Shown here: one piece after another, positions 1 through 6,633 of the stretch | How positions within the stretch are numbered: the first letter of the stretch is position 1 | Layout of the letters: each line of letters begins with the position of its first letter | Origin: Oceanospirillaceae bacterium | GTDB lineage: Bacteria > Pseudomonadota > Gammaproteobacteria > Pseudomonadales > Balneatricaceae | Assembly: GCA_023954795.1 (NCBI GenBank) | Contig: JAGSHA010000108.1 | Span: 1-9,167 of the forward strand | Direction: 5' to 3' | Length of the DNA stretch: 9,167 nucleotides | Notes under the pieces: generated by a model | The model's input: the letters and a program-made list of their open reading frames with translations, nothing else | The model's database searches: none | Told to the model about the DNA's origin: nothing | Position numbers and translations under genes: made by a program

Positions 1-2655
1 CTGCAACCGCCGGCAGCGGGGGAAGGCTATCTGGTCGTTGAAGGGGATCAGCCGCTCTATTGGCGTAAGATTTCTGTACCTGCAGAAGGTGCAACCATCG
101 CACTTCCGGTTGATCCGGGTTGGAATCGCCATGATCTCTATCTCTCTGTGATGTTGGTTCAGCCAGGTCTTGAGCGTGAAACACGATTGCCACGCCGGAT
201 GATGGGTATTCAGCCCCTGCGCTTGTTACGTGATGAACGTCGCTTAGACGTCACGCTGGATCTTCCTGCCAAAGCGTTGCCGGAGAAATCTGTGACCATC
301 CCCGTGCAGATCAGTCGCCGCGCAGGAGGCGATATCCCTACACGCATTGGTTTGACGCTGGCAGCTGTGGATCTGGGAGTGCTCAACATCACCCGCTTTG
401 AAACCCCCGATCCGTTTGAAGGCTTTTTTGGTCAGCGCCGCTACGGTGTTGATGCACGCGATAGTTACGGTGCGCTGATCGATGCAGACGACGGTGATCT
501 GGCAACGTTGCGTTTTGGCGGTGATGCCGATCTGCAACGCGGCGGGGATCAGCAAGCCTCTGACGTGCAGATTGTTTCGCTGTTTTCAGGCGTGGTTGAT
601 GTGGATGAACAAGGGCAGGCGCAGGTCCCTGTGCACTTCCCAGACTTTAACGGCCGCGTACGGTTGATGGCGGTTGCGTTTTCAGACGATAGCTATGGTT
701 CAAGTGCCGGTGAGATGCAGGTCGCCGCGCCTTTGGTGACCGCATTGGTTAAGCCGCGATTTCTGGCGATTGGTGATCAATCAGAACTGGCCCTGCAGTT
801 ACATAATCTGAGTGGTCGCGAGCAGACGATTAGTTTGGATATGCGACTGGATGCCGGATTGGTATTAGCGGGTGGTCAGAATCATCTGAATCAGTCGGTG
901 ACATTGACCGATAATGAACGCACCGTTGTTCAGATCCCTGTGCATGCGACTGAGGAATTTGGACGTGCTGCTATTGATCTGTCGGTAAGTGGCCTGGAAG
1001 GTTTGGAGGAGGGGGCTGACAGAGCCTTCAATCGACGCTGGTATCTCTCTTCACGTCCGGCCTGGTCGTCCAGCGAGTCCCGCTGGCAGCAGGTATTGTC
1101 TCAGGGGGATAGCTTCAGTTTACCGATGGATACGCTATCTCCATTGATGCTGTCCAGCGCCGAGTTATCACTCAATGTATCAGCGAAACCACCGCTAGCG
1201 ATCAGTCGTCATATTCAGGCGCTGCGCAGTTATCCTTATGGCTGTCTGGAGCAAACCACTAGTGGTGTATTTTCTCAACTCTTTACCACTACCGATAGGC
1301 TGCGTGAGTTGGGCATTGAGAGTGAATCCGATCAGGAACGTCAGGCCGCCATTCGATTAGCAATCCAGCGTTTATTGGGTATGCAAAAAAGCAGTGGTGG
1401 GTTTGGCCTGTGGGGCAATCAGAGTCCTGAAGAGTATTGGCTCACGGTGTATGTGACTGATTTCCTTATGCGTGCTCGTGATCGGGGGTATCGCGTGCCA
1501 GAGCAAAACCTGCAACAAGCACTTCAGCGTATTCAGCGTTACCTACGTAATCCCCGCTGGATTCACAGTGAGTATGCCAACAATATGCAGCGTACCCGTT
1601 TTGCCGTGAGCGCATATGCCGCTCAGGTACTGGCGCGCAACGGACAAGCGCGTCTGTCGGAGTTACGTAGCCTGTATGACAACAAAGGTAAAAACTGGAC
1701 GGCGCTGGGGTTGCTGCAACTCGGCCTCAGCTTGCAGCAGGCGGGTGATCAAAAGAGAGCGGATGCAGCACTGGCGCAGGCACAGCTTTCGCTGGCGTCG
1801 CGGACATTTAAAAGCAGTACCTATGGCAGCAAAGTTAGGGATCTGGCGCTGGCCCTGTATTGGGCGCTGGAGGCGAAGCTGCCCGAAACCCATTGGGGAC
1901 CGCTATTGTTTGCACTGGATAAACAACTCAAGCAACGTACGTGGCTCAGCACACAAGAGCGCAACGCACTGGTGATGGCGGGTTTTACGTTGCAGCAAAT
2001 GCCTGCGGATACGTTGTCTGCCGAGTTAACCTTGGGAGATAAAACGGTAGCACTTAAAGACCTGAGTGGTCTGTACAGTCAGTATGAGGCGCAAGCGCTA
2101 GAGGACGGACTGAGTATCAAAAACCTGAGTGACAAAACCGCTTATCTGACCGCCCGTTTATCCGGCTATAACAAACAGGTGCCCGCTGCCGAAAGCAACG
2201 GTATTGAAGTGATCAGACGTTTTTACGACCTGGATGGCAAACCTCTGAAGGATCAAACCCTGAAAACCGGAGAGATGGTGCTGGTTGAGTTGCAAACCAA
2301 AGTGGCACAAACCACCCATCATCTGTTGCTGGTTGATTTGTTGCCGGCGGGACTGGAGCTGGAGAACCAGAATCTGGCGACGGCCTATGAGCTGGATAAC
2401 CTCAAGTTTGATGGTCAGTCGCCTGTGAATATCATGCAGGGACAGGATATTCGTCATCAGGAGTTTCGGGATGATCGGTATGTCGTTGCGTTGAATCCCG
2501 GTTGGGCTAAAAGCGCCCGTGTTTTCTATCTGGCACGGGCGGTATCGCCGGGCGTGTTCACTGTACCGCCTACCTTTGCTGAAGATATGTACCGACCAGA
2601 ACTTCGCCACAGCGGGTCTGCAGCGGGACAGATTCAGATTATCACCGGGGAATGA
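1..2655 (+). CDS. yfhM: Bacterial alpha-2-macroglobulin-like protease inhibitor (YfhM/ECAM family), 5'-truncated by window edge
   Basis: The frame is open from base 1, so the first in-frame ATG (148) is internal. 884 residues of the C-terminal part are present; numbering here starts at the window edge. Family members are about 1,650 residues, so roughly the N-terminal half is missing. Residues about 135-180 (TPDPF, FFG, D-YG-LI, GGD) match the stretch that in this family covers the bait-like region. Residues about 195-260 (FSGVVDVDEQGQA, FPDFNGR) are the alpha-2-macroglobulin core domain. The thioester motif CLEQ is intact at residues 415-418 (nt 1243-1254) inside PYGCLEQTTS. It is followed by the helical thioester domain, with GGFGLW near 467-472 and ANNMQRTRFAVSAYA near 529-543. 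A beta-rich domain closes the protein. Known role: a periplasmic protease trap that covalently binds attacking proteases through the Cys-Gln thioester. The stop overlaps the pbpC start (ATGA), so the two genes form an operon. Family assignment is very sure; the symbol is by homology to E. coli yfhM. Confidence 0.95.
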   Translation: MQPPAAGEGYLVVEGDQPLYWRKISVPAEGATIALPVDPGWNRHDLYLSVMLVQPGLERETRLPRRMMGIQPLRLLRDERRLDVTLDLPAKALPEKSVTIPVQISRRAGGDIPTRIGLTLAAVDLGVLNITRFETPDPFEGFFGQRRYGVDARDSYGALIDADDGDLATLRFGGDADLQRGGDQQASDVQIVSLFSGVVDVDEQGQAQVPVHFPDFNGRVRLMAVAFSDDSYGSSAGEMQVAAPLVTALVKPRFLAIGDQSELALQLHNLSGREQTISLDMRLDAGLVLAGGQNHLNQSVTLTDNERTVVQIPVHATEEFGRAAIDLSVSGLEGLEEGADRAFNRRWYLSSRPAWSSSESRWQQVLSQGDSFSLPMDTLSPLMLSSAELSLNVSAKPPLAISRHIQALRSYPYGCLEQTTSGVFSQLFTTTDRLRELGIESESDQERQAAIRLAIQRLLGMQKSSGGFGLWGNQSPEEYWLTVYVTDFLMRARDRGYRVPEQNLQQALQRIQRYLRNPRWIHSEYANNMQRTRFAVSAYAAQVLARNGQARLSELRSLYDNKGKNWTALGLLQLGLSLQQAGDQKRADAALAQAQLSLASRTFKSSTYGSKVRDLALALYWALEAKLPETHWGPLLFALDKQLKQRTWLSTQERNALVMAGFTLQQMPADTLSAELTLGDKTVALKDLSGLYSQYEAQALEDGLSIKNLSDKTAYLTARLSGYNKQVPAAESNGIEVIRRFYDLDGKPLKDQTLKTGEMVLVELQTKVAQTTHHLLLVDLLPAGLELENQNLATAYELDNLKFDGQSPVNIMQGQDIRHQEFRDDRYVVALNPGWAKSARVFYLARAVSPGVFTVPPTFAEDMYRPELRHSGSAAGQIQIITGE
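1243..1254 (+). other. Thioester motif CLEQ codons of the alpha-2-macroglobulin
   Basis: The codons tgt ctg gag caa encode Cys-Leu-Glu-Gln, preceded by Tyr-Pro-Tyr-Gly. In thioester-containing alpha-2-macroglobulins and complement proteins the Cys and Gln side chains form the reactive internal thioester. Some bacterial paralogues (the YfaS type) lack this motif. Its presence here, together with the pbpC neighbour, places the protein in the thioester-active YfhM group. Confidence 0.9.
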
Positions 2656-4976
2656 AACGCCTTCGTCGCGTGTTCATCGGGGTTGCCGTCTCGGTAGCCC
2701 TAGTTGCAGGGCTGCTTGGATCATTGGATCGTCTGTATCCCATGAGTTCGATCCCCGCGGTCAGCACCGTTGTATTAGCTGAAGATGGCACCCCGTTACG
2801 GGCGTTTCCCGGTGCTAATCACCAATGGCGCTACCCCATAACGTTAGAGCAGGTCTCGACGACCTATCTGGAGTTGCTGCTCGCTTACGAAGATCGTTGG
2901 TTCTATCTGCATCCAGGGGTGAATCCTCTGGCGTTGCTGCGCGCCGGTTGGCAAAACCTGCGCAGTAAACGTGTGTTGTCCGGAGGGTCGACGCTGACCA
3001 TGCAGGTGTCGCGTTTACTCTATCCACATGCCCGCAGTTACTCAGGAAAGCTCTCACAGATCCTGCGGGCCTTGCAGCTGGAGTGGCACTATAGCAAAGC
3101 GGAAATCCTCAACATCTACCTGAATATCGCTCCGTTTGGTGGCACCTTGTCGGGTGTTCAGGCGGCCAGTTATTACTATTTTGATAAACCTGCCTCACAA
3201 ATGAGTGATGCGGAAGCTGCATTACTGGTGGTATTACCCCAACGTCCAAGCGATTATCGTCCCGATCGCCATCCTCAGCGCGCCCGCCAAGCACGCGACA
3301 AAGTGTTACAAAGGATGCAGTCGCTGGGATTATGGTCGGCGCAGCGGATTAACGATGCCCGGCAGGAGCCTGTTTCGACGTTTGCTCAAGGGATGCCCAA
3401 TGTCGCACCTTTGCTGGCAAGGCGGCTCTATCAGGACTGCGAAGATTGCCGGACGATCAACACCATGCTGGATTATGACCTGCAGATTCAGCTGGAGCGC
3501 TTGGTCGATCAATACACGGAATCCCTGAGTGAGGAGCATTCGGTCGCGGTTATGGTGATGCGGAACCGGGATGGTGCTGTTCGCGCCTACATTGGCTCCG
3601 CTGATTTCTGGTCGCAAAAGCGTGCCGGACAGGTGGATATCATTCAGGCTGTACGTTCGCCCGGTTCAACCCTAAAGCCTTTCCTCTATGGCTTTGCGTT
3701 GGATGAGGGGCAGATCCACTCTCACTCTCTGCTAATCGATGCGCCACGTTTCAAAAGCCACTATCGCCCGCAGAATTTTAGTGGTTTTTTCAATGGTCCG
3801 GTGACGGCTACCTCGGCACTGCAACGCTCGTTGAATGTGCCCGCAGTGCAGCTTATCGAACACTTCGGTGCAGATCGCTTTGTCACGCGTTTGCAGAACG
3901 GGGGCCTGAAAACCTTTGGCCCGGGCAGTGCAAAACCCAATACCTCGGTGATTCTGGGGGGGATTGGTGTGCAACTGGAATCGTTGCTGGGTATCTATAG
4001 TGCATTGGCGCGAGACGGAAAAGCGATCAGTCCTCGTTTTCAGGTTGGCAGCCCGAAGCAGGAGCGGTATCTGATGTCTTCTGGTGCTGCCTGGATTATT
4101 CAGGATATGTTGGCCCAACACCCTTACCGGCGTATTGGTCAGCACGCCCGACAAGGGTGGGATTTAGCGTGGAAAACAGGCACCAGCTACGGCTATCGGG
4201 AAGCTTGGGCAATGGGCGTTTCGCCCGACTGGAGTATTGGTGTCTGGGTTGGACGACCCGATGGCAGTGCCAGTCCGGGGCGTTATGGCCGCGTGACGGC
4301 TGCGCCTTTGTTGTTTCGGGTGCATGCGGCACTGCCACGCTCTGAAGCAGAACATCCGCAGCCTGAATCTGTCAGTCGGAAAACGATCTGCTGGCCTGCG
4401 GGAACCGAGCACACGCGCGGTGAAAATACCGCGTCTAACTGCCTCAAACGTTATGATGCTTGGGTGTTAAACGATACTGCGCCCGCGACATTGCCCGAAA
4501 CCTCTGAATTGACGCTGCACAAACAAGTGAATCAGATCTGGCTTGATCCGGTGAGTGGAAAACGCGCTGAACCGGCTTGTCTTCCCGGTCATACATTAGA
4601 GCCTGCATTGATTACCCTGTGGCCGGAAGCGGTTGAGCCCTGGCTTCCCCTACATTGGCAGAACCAACACCGGTTACCACCACGGGATGCCCGCTGTCAG
4701 CAAAGTGCAGGGGCGACCGAAGCGCCATTACATATCACCAGCTGGCCTGCGGATGCACTCTTGCAACTGCCCGGCGCCCATCGAACTGAAGCCCTGGATG
4801 TCATGTTAAATGCAGAAGGGGGATCGGGTTATCGGGACTGGTATCTGAACGGGGGTTATATCGGCCGAAGCCGAAACGGCATGCCCTATCAGCTGACACA
4901 GGCGGGGCGGTATCAGGTCAGTGTTGTTGATCAACAGGGCAATATCGATAGGGTGGAGATCCGTGTATTGCCCTGA
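2652..4976 (+). CDS. pbpC: Penicillin-binding protein 1C: bifunctional peptidoglycan glycosyltransferase/transpeptidase
   Basis: 774 residues, complete, and close to the usual PbpC length. Residues 1-25 are a basic start (MKRLRR) and one hydrophobic helix anchoring the protein in the inner membrane with a periplasmic body. The GT51 glycosyltransferase domain spans about 60-230: catalytic Glu80 in EDRWFYLHPGVN, then SGGSTLTMQ (110-118) and KAEILNIYLN (149-158). The transpeptidase domain spans about 290-560 and has all three penicillin-binding motifs: S339-T-L-K342 (SPGSTLKPF), S393-L-N395 and K508-T-G-T511. The C-terminal region has the PbpC-type KTICWP motif and ends in a beta-sandwich BiPBP_C-like domain (about 685-774). 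The ATG lies inside ATGA with the upstream stop; GGGGA sits directly against it, too close to be a good ribosome site, so translational coupling is likely. The stop is doubled in frame (TGATGA, 4974-4979). With the alpha-2-macroglobulin it forms the proposed defence-and-repair pair of the cell envelope. Confidence 0.96.
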   Translation: MKRLRRVFIGVAVSVALVAGLLGSLDRLYPMSSIPAVSTVVLAEDGTPLRAFPGANHQWRYPITLEQVSTTYLELLLAYEDRWFYLHPGVNPLALLRAGWQNLRSKRVLSGGSTLTMQVSRLLYPHARSYSGKLSQILRALQLEWHYSKAEILNIYLNIAPFGGTLSGVQAASYYYFDKPASQMSDAEAALLVVLPQRPSDYRPDRHPQRARQARDKVLQRMQSLGLWSAQRINDARQEPVSTFAQGMPNVAPLLARRLYQDCEDCRTINTMLDYDLQIQLERLVDQYTESLSEEHSVAVMVMRNRDGAVRAYIGSADFWSQKRAGQVDIIQAVRSPGSTLKPFLYGFALDEGQIHSHSLLIDAPRFKSHYRPQNFSGFFNGPVTATSALQRSLNVPAVQLIEHFGADRFVTRLQNGGLKTFGPGSAKPNTSVILGGIGVQLESLLGIYSALARDGKAISPRFQVGSPKQERYLMSSGAAWIIQDMLAQHPYRRIGQHARQGWDLAWKTGTSYGYREAWAMGVSPDWSIGVWVGRPDGSASPGRYGRVTAAPLLFRVHAALPRSEAEHPQPESVSRKTICWPAGTEHTRGENTASNCLKRYDAWVLNDTAPATLPETSELTLHKQVNQIWLDPVSGKRAEPACLPGHTLEPALITLWPEAVEPWLPLHWQNQHRLPPRDARCQQSAGATEAPLHITSWPADALLQLPGAHRTEALDVMLNAEGGSGYRDWYLNGGYIGRSRNGMPYQLTQAGRYQVSVVDQQGNIDRVEIRVLP

Positions 4977-4988
4977 TGATACGTATCA
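4977..4988. repeat. Perfect 12-bp palindrome at the pbpC/thioesterase convergent junction
   Basis: TGATACGTATCA is its own reverse complement. It directly follows the pbpC stop (4974-4976), contributes the second in-frame TGA for pbpC, and contains the stop of the minus-strand thioesterase (4986-4988). A transcript could instead fold as CTGAT (4973-4977) / ATCAG (4985-4989) with a 7-base loop. The stem is short and no T-run follows on either strand, so it is at best a weak transcription end signal. Confidence 0.5.
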
Positions 4989-5426
4989 GTCGGTGTAACC
5001 CGGCTGTTCTGCCAGCAGCTTTCCACTCGGCATAAAGGTCCCGCTGCCACGCGCGACTTCACGTCCACGGGGGTCATACATTACCGCTTCTGCAACCAAT
5101 AGCTGCTTACCTGCACTGATCAGCGTGCCCTTGGTTGTAAGTGGGCCTTCACTGACTGCGCGAGTGATATATGTCGTAAAACCGGTGGTCACCAAAAACT
5201 GGGAGCGGTTGCGGCTGGCTGCGGCAAAATAAGCTGCATCGTCCAGTGCTTTGAAGTACAAACATCCGTGCATAGAGCCTGCCGCATGAAAGTAATCCGG
5301 TTGTACCGTACTGAGGATCGTTGAACTGCCTTTCTCAACACTGAGTGTACTTTCCAGCAGCTTATTGATCGGGGCTGCATGGTACATCCGCTCCAGCCCC
5401 CGGTAATGGGTTTCAGTTGCTGACAT
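4986..5426 (-). CDS. PaaI-like hotdog-fold thioesterase
   Basis: 146 residues, a normal length for a single hotdog domain. The family signature is AGSMHG (49-54) followed by the long helix CLYFKALDDAAYFAA (55-69). This corresponds to the G-x-x-HGG...D pattern of PaaI-type acyl-CoA thioesterases, with Asp62/Asp63 as the likely acidic active-site residue. Strand segments FLVTTGFTTYITRAV (77-91) and KQLLVAEAVMYDPRGREVARGSGTFMP (107-133) complete the fold. Known family role: hydrolysis of acyl-CoA or aryl-CoA thioesters in the cytoplasm; the substrate cannot be read from sequence. The frame is open further upstream to an ATG at 5627, but that extension reads through the neighbour in another frame. 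The ATG at 5426 has AGGA eight bases upstream and begins the homologous region, so it is chosen. It overlaps the end of the helix-turn-helix gene by 14 bp, so the two are probably co-transcribed and coupled. Confidence 0.85.
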   Translation of the reverse strand: MSATETHYRGLERMYHAAPINKLLESTLSVEKGSSTILSTVQPDYFHAAGSMHGCLYFKALDDAAYFAAASRNRSQFLVTTGFTTYITRAVSEGPLTTKGTLISAGKQLLVAEAVMYDPRGREVARGSGTFMPSGKLLAEQPGYTD

Positions 5427-5703
5427 CGCTATCATCCTGTGACGTGGGTTCAGTGTTCGCGACCGACTCTGTCTGATGATCCTGAGCCAGATGCAGCCAG
5501 AAGGTGTAGGAGGTTTTAAATCCCTGCGCGAGTTTATACGACAACTCATAGCCGATGGTCTCAGACCCATCCAAAATACGCTGGAACTGCTCAAGGGGGA
5601 TGCCGCATAGCTCTGCCGCCCCTTCAACCGATAAATGAGTGGGTTTTAGATACAGTTCGTGGATAATATCGCCCACGCTGGGCGCATTTGCGAGAATTTG
5701 CAT
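5413..5703 (-). CDS. HigA-like helix-turn-helix protein (XRE superfamily), without a toxin partner
   Basis: 96 residues. The opening PSVGDIIHELYLKP resembles the N-terminal PGEIL-EEFL-P element of HigA-type antitoxins. A helix-turn-helix follows (about 24-48: LSVEGAAELCGIPLEQFQRILDG), then YELSYKLAQGFKTSYTFWLHLAQ (52-74), matching the conserved LA-AFGTS-FWLNLQ end of that family. The last about 18 residues are polar and acidic and probably disordered. Known role of the family: sequence-specific DNA binding, usually autorepression and antitoxin activity. Here neither neighbour resembles a HigB/RelE toxin; downstream lies a thioesterase and upstream a divergent DUF2489 gene. It is therefore more likely a stand-alone regulator. 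GAGG five bases before the ATG (nt 5709-5712 on the plus strand) supports the start. Its likely target is the palindromic divergent intergenic region next to it. Confidence 0.8.
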   Translation of the reverse strand: MQILANAPSVGDIIHELYLKPTHLSVEGAAELCGIPLEQFQRILDGSETIGYELSYKLAQGFKTSYTFWLHLAQDHQTESVANTEPTSQDDSDVSN

Positions 5704-5709
5704 AGTGGC

Positions 5710-5724
5710 CTCAATCTATTTGAG
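5710..5724. repeat. Inverted repeat CTCAA-N5-TTGAG in the divergent intergenic region
   Basis: A perfect 5-bp inverted repeat with a 5-base spacer. Its left arm overlaps the GAGG ribosome site of the minus-strand helix-turn-helix gene. It may be a second operator half or a small leader hairpin; at 5 bp per arm it could also be chance. Its sequence differs from the palindrome at 5734-5746, so the two need not bind the same protein. Confidence 0.3.
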
Positions 5725-5733
5725 TTGTATCTA

Positions 5734-5746
5734 AACAGGTCCTGTT
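5734..5746. promoter_or_regulatory. Perfect 13-bp palindrome, candidate operator for the HigA-like protein
   Basis: AACAGG-T-CCTGTT is a perfect 6-1-6 inverted repeat in the 53-bp gap between two divergent genes. On the minus strand it fills most of the 18-bp spacer between TTGTCT (5757-5752, a possible -35) and TAGATA (5733-5728, a weak -10). That is a classic place for a repressor site. It also abuts the ribosome site of the plus-strand gene. XRE-family proteins commonly bind short palindromes at their own promoters. Binding here is inference. Confidence 0.45.
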
Positions 5747-5751
5747 AGGAG
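5747..5751 (+). promoter_or_regulatory. Ribosome binding site of the DUF2489 gene
   Basis: AGGAG lies five bases before the ATG at 5757, a near-optimal Shine-Dalgarno sequence. This fixes the start and shows that this gene, the first of its pair, is translated independently. Confidence 0.75.
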
Positions 5752-5756
5752 AGACA

Positions 5757-6242
5757 ATGTCTGAGACGTGGGTATATGGTCTGATCGCCGTTGGGTTGCT
5801 GGTGTGTGTTGGGTTAGTTGTATTTATCCAGCGTCAGCGGACAACGATCAAAGCAGCACAAGAGGAGCAGGCGGCGAAGTTGCATGCTTTGGAGGCAAAA
5901 GCGCAGGAGCAGCGTGATTACCTGATCGAGAGTATCCATGTGATTGCCAATGCGATGATTCATGATGAGCGCATGACACTGACCGAAGGTACGATTCGTA
6001 TCAGCGTGTTGCTGGATAATTTGTCACCTCAGCTGAAACAGGAACCCGATTTCAGTGTCATCAATGAGGTGTTTGAGCGGACCCGTCATATCCCGTATCT
6101 GAATAAGTGGAAGGAGCTGGATAAACAGGAGCGGTGGCGCTATAAACAAGAGATGAAGCAGATAGAAGCAGAGCACAAAGATGCCTTGTTGAAAGCTGCT
6201 GGGCTGCTGGCCTCTTATCCATTTGAAAAGCACTTTCACTGA
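5757..6242 (+). CDS. DUF2489 family membrane-anchored protein
   Basis: 161 residues. Residues about 5-25 form one hydrophobic helix (VYGLIAVGLLVCVGLVVFI), followed by QRQR, which suggests a single anchor with the body in the cytoplasm. Residues 26-55 are rich in Ala, Glu, Gln and Lys and look like a coiled coil. The C-terminal part (about 56-155) is helical and shows the pattern I recognise from DUF2489: LTEGTIRISVLLDNL (75-89), then FERTRHIP (106-113) and WKELDKQER (118-126). No catalytic motif is visible, and the family has no established function that I know of. It starts directly after the palindromic intergenic region shared with the helix-turn-helix gene. Its stop overlaps the next start (TGATG), so the two plus-strand genes form a coupled pair. 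Family assignment is from memory of the conserved blocks, not a search. Confidence 0.75.
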   Translation: MSETWVYGLIAVGLLVCVGLVVFIQRQRTTIKAAQEEQAAKLHALEAKAQEQRDYLIESIHVIANAMIHDERMTLTEGTIRISVLLDNLSPQLKQEPDFSVINEVFERTRHIPYLNKWKELDKQERWRYKQEMKQIEAEHKDALLKAAGLLASYPFEKHFH

Positions 6243-6610
6243 TGGAATTTATTGCGATCTTTCTGGTTACCCTGCTCATTGTGGGTGGGTTAGCGGTCGC
6301 GTTGGTATTTGGTCGCGCGCCGACCTATCGTCCGTCGCGTCAGGATACATTGCAGCTGTTAAAAGACGTTGCCAGCAATCAGGGCAATGAGGACGCATGG
6401 CAGTTATTTCTGGGCATACCTATTCCGCATGATCCTGATCTGGAGACGATCCGTCAGCTCTGTGTTGCCGTTGATGAAGGAGATGATGAACATCCTCCAG
6501 CCGTCCCCGGGTTGAATATCTATGGTCGTGACGGCCGTGAGCGGATCGGAAAGATCGTGGAAAAACTTGAGATTCTAATCGCGAAAGAGCCGTCCTATAA
6601 GGAGTTCTGA
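6242..6610 (+). CDS. Small single-pass membrane protein of unknown function
   Basis: 122 residues. Residues about 4-23 are a strongly hydrophobic helix (IAIFLVTLLIVGGLAVALVF). A soluble domain follows with W53-QLFLGIPIPHDPDLETIRQLC, an acidic DEGDDE patch (78-83) and a mostly helical end. I do not recognise the family. The ATG overlaps the upstream TGA by one base (TGATG, 6240-6244) and has no clear Shine-Dalgarno sequence, so its translation probably depends on ribosomes finishing the DUF2489 gene. That suggests the two proteins act together at the inner membrane. Codon usage and composition look like the neighbours. The stop codon lies inside the left arm of the hairpin at 6604-6633. Confidence 0.75.
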   Translation: MEFIAIFLVTLLIVGGLAVALVFGRAPTYRPSRQDTLQLLKDVASNQGNEDAWQLFLGIPIPHDPDLETIRQLCVAVDEGDDEHPPAVPGLNIYGRDGRERIGKIVEKLEILIAKEPSYKEF

Positions 6611-6633
6611 ACGGATCTATATCCGTTCAGAAC
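6604..6633. terminator. 13-bp-stem hairpin between convergent genes, candidate bidirectional terminator
   Basis: A perfect 13-bp inverted repeat: GTTCTGAACGGAT (6604-6616), loop CTAT, ATCCGTTCAGAAC (6621-6633). The left arm contains the TGA of the plus-strand gene (6608-6610). The right arm ends on the last base of the kinase stop codon (TAG, 6635-6633). The near-symmetrical placement fits a shared transcription end signal. Neither flank has the T-run of a canonical intrinsic terminator, so it may act with Rho, as a 3'-end stabiliser, or as a protein site. Confidence 0.6.

Larger units (their letters stand above)
5728..5757 (-). promoter_or_regulatory. Possible sigma70 promoter of the helix-turn-helix/thioesterase unit
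   Basis: On the minus strand TTGTCT (-35 like, 4 of 6 consensus) is followed after 18 bases by TAGATA (-10 like, 3 of 6). The spacer contains the palindrome at 5734-5746. The match is weak, but the position, about 25-30 bases upstream of the start codon in the only gap available, is right. No convincing sigma70 promoter with a leader was found for the divergent plus-strand gene within this gap. Confidence 0.3.

Noticed and set aside
148..150. ATG as the start of the alpha-2-macroglobulin gene
   Set aside because: The frame is open to base 1 and the product is only the C-terminal half of the family; the ATG is an internal Met.
1616..1975. 119-residue plus-strand open frame inside the alpha-2-macroglobulin
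   Set aside because: It is out of frame with the conserved thioester domain and rich in Arg, Trp and Cys, typical of a shadow frame.
5427..5627. N-terminal extension of the thioesterase to an ATG at 5627
   Set aside because: The extra 67 residues read the helix-turn-helix gene in another frame, are low in family resemblance, and the ATG at 5426 has its own AGGA and begins the homologous region.
5704..5756. Sigma70 promoter for the DUF2489 gene with TTGAGT at 5720 and TGTTAG at 5743
   Set aside because: The -10 match is poor and transcription would begin at the start codon, removing the strong AGGAG ribosome site.
4986..6610. Toxin-antitoxin module
   Set aside because: The HigA-like protein resembles an antitoxin, but none of the neighbouring proteins has a RelE/HigB fold or motif.
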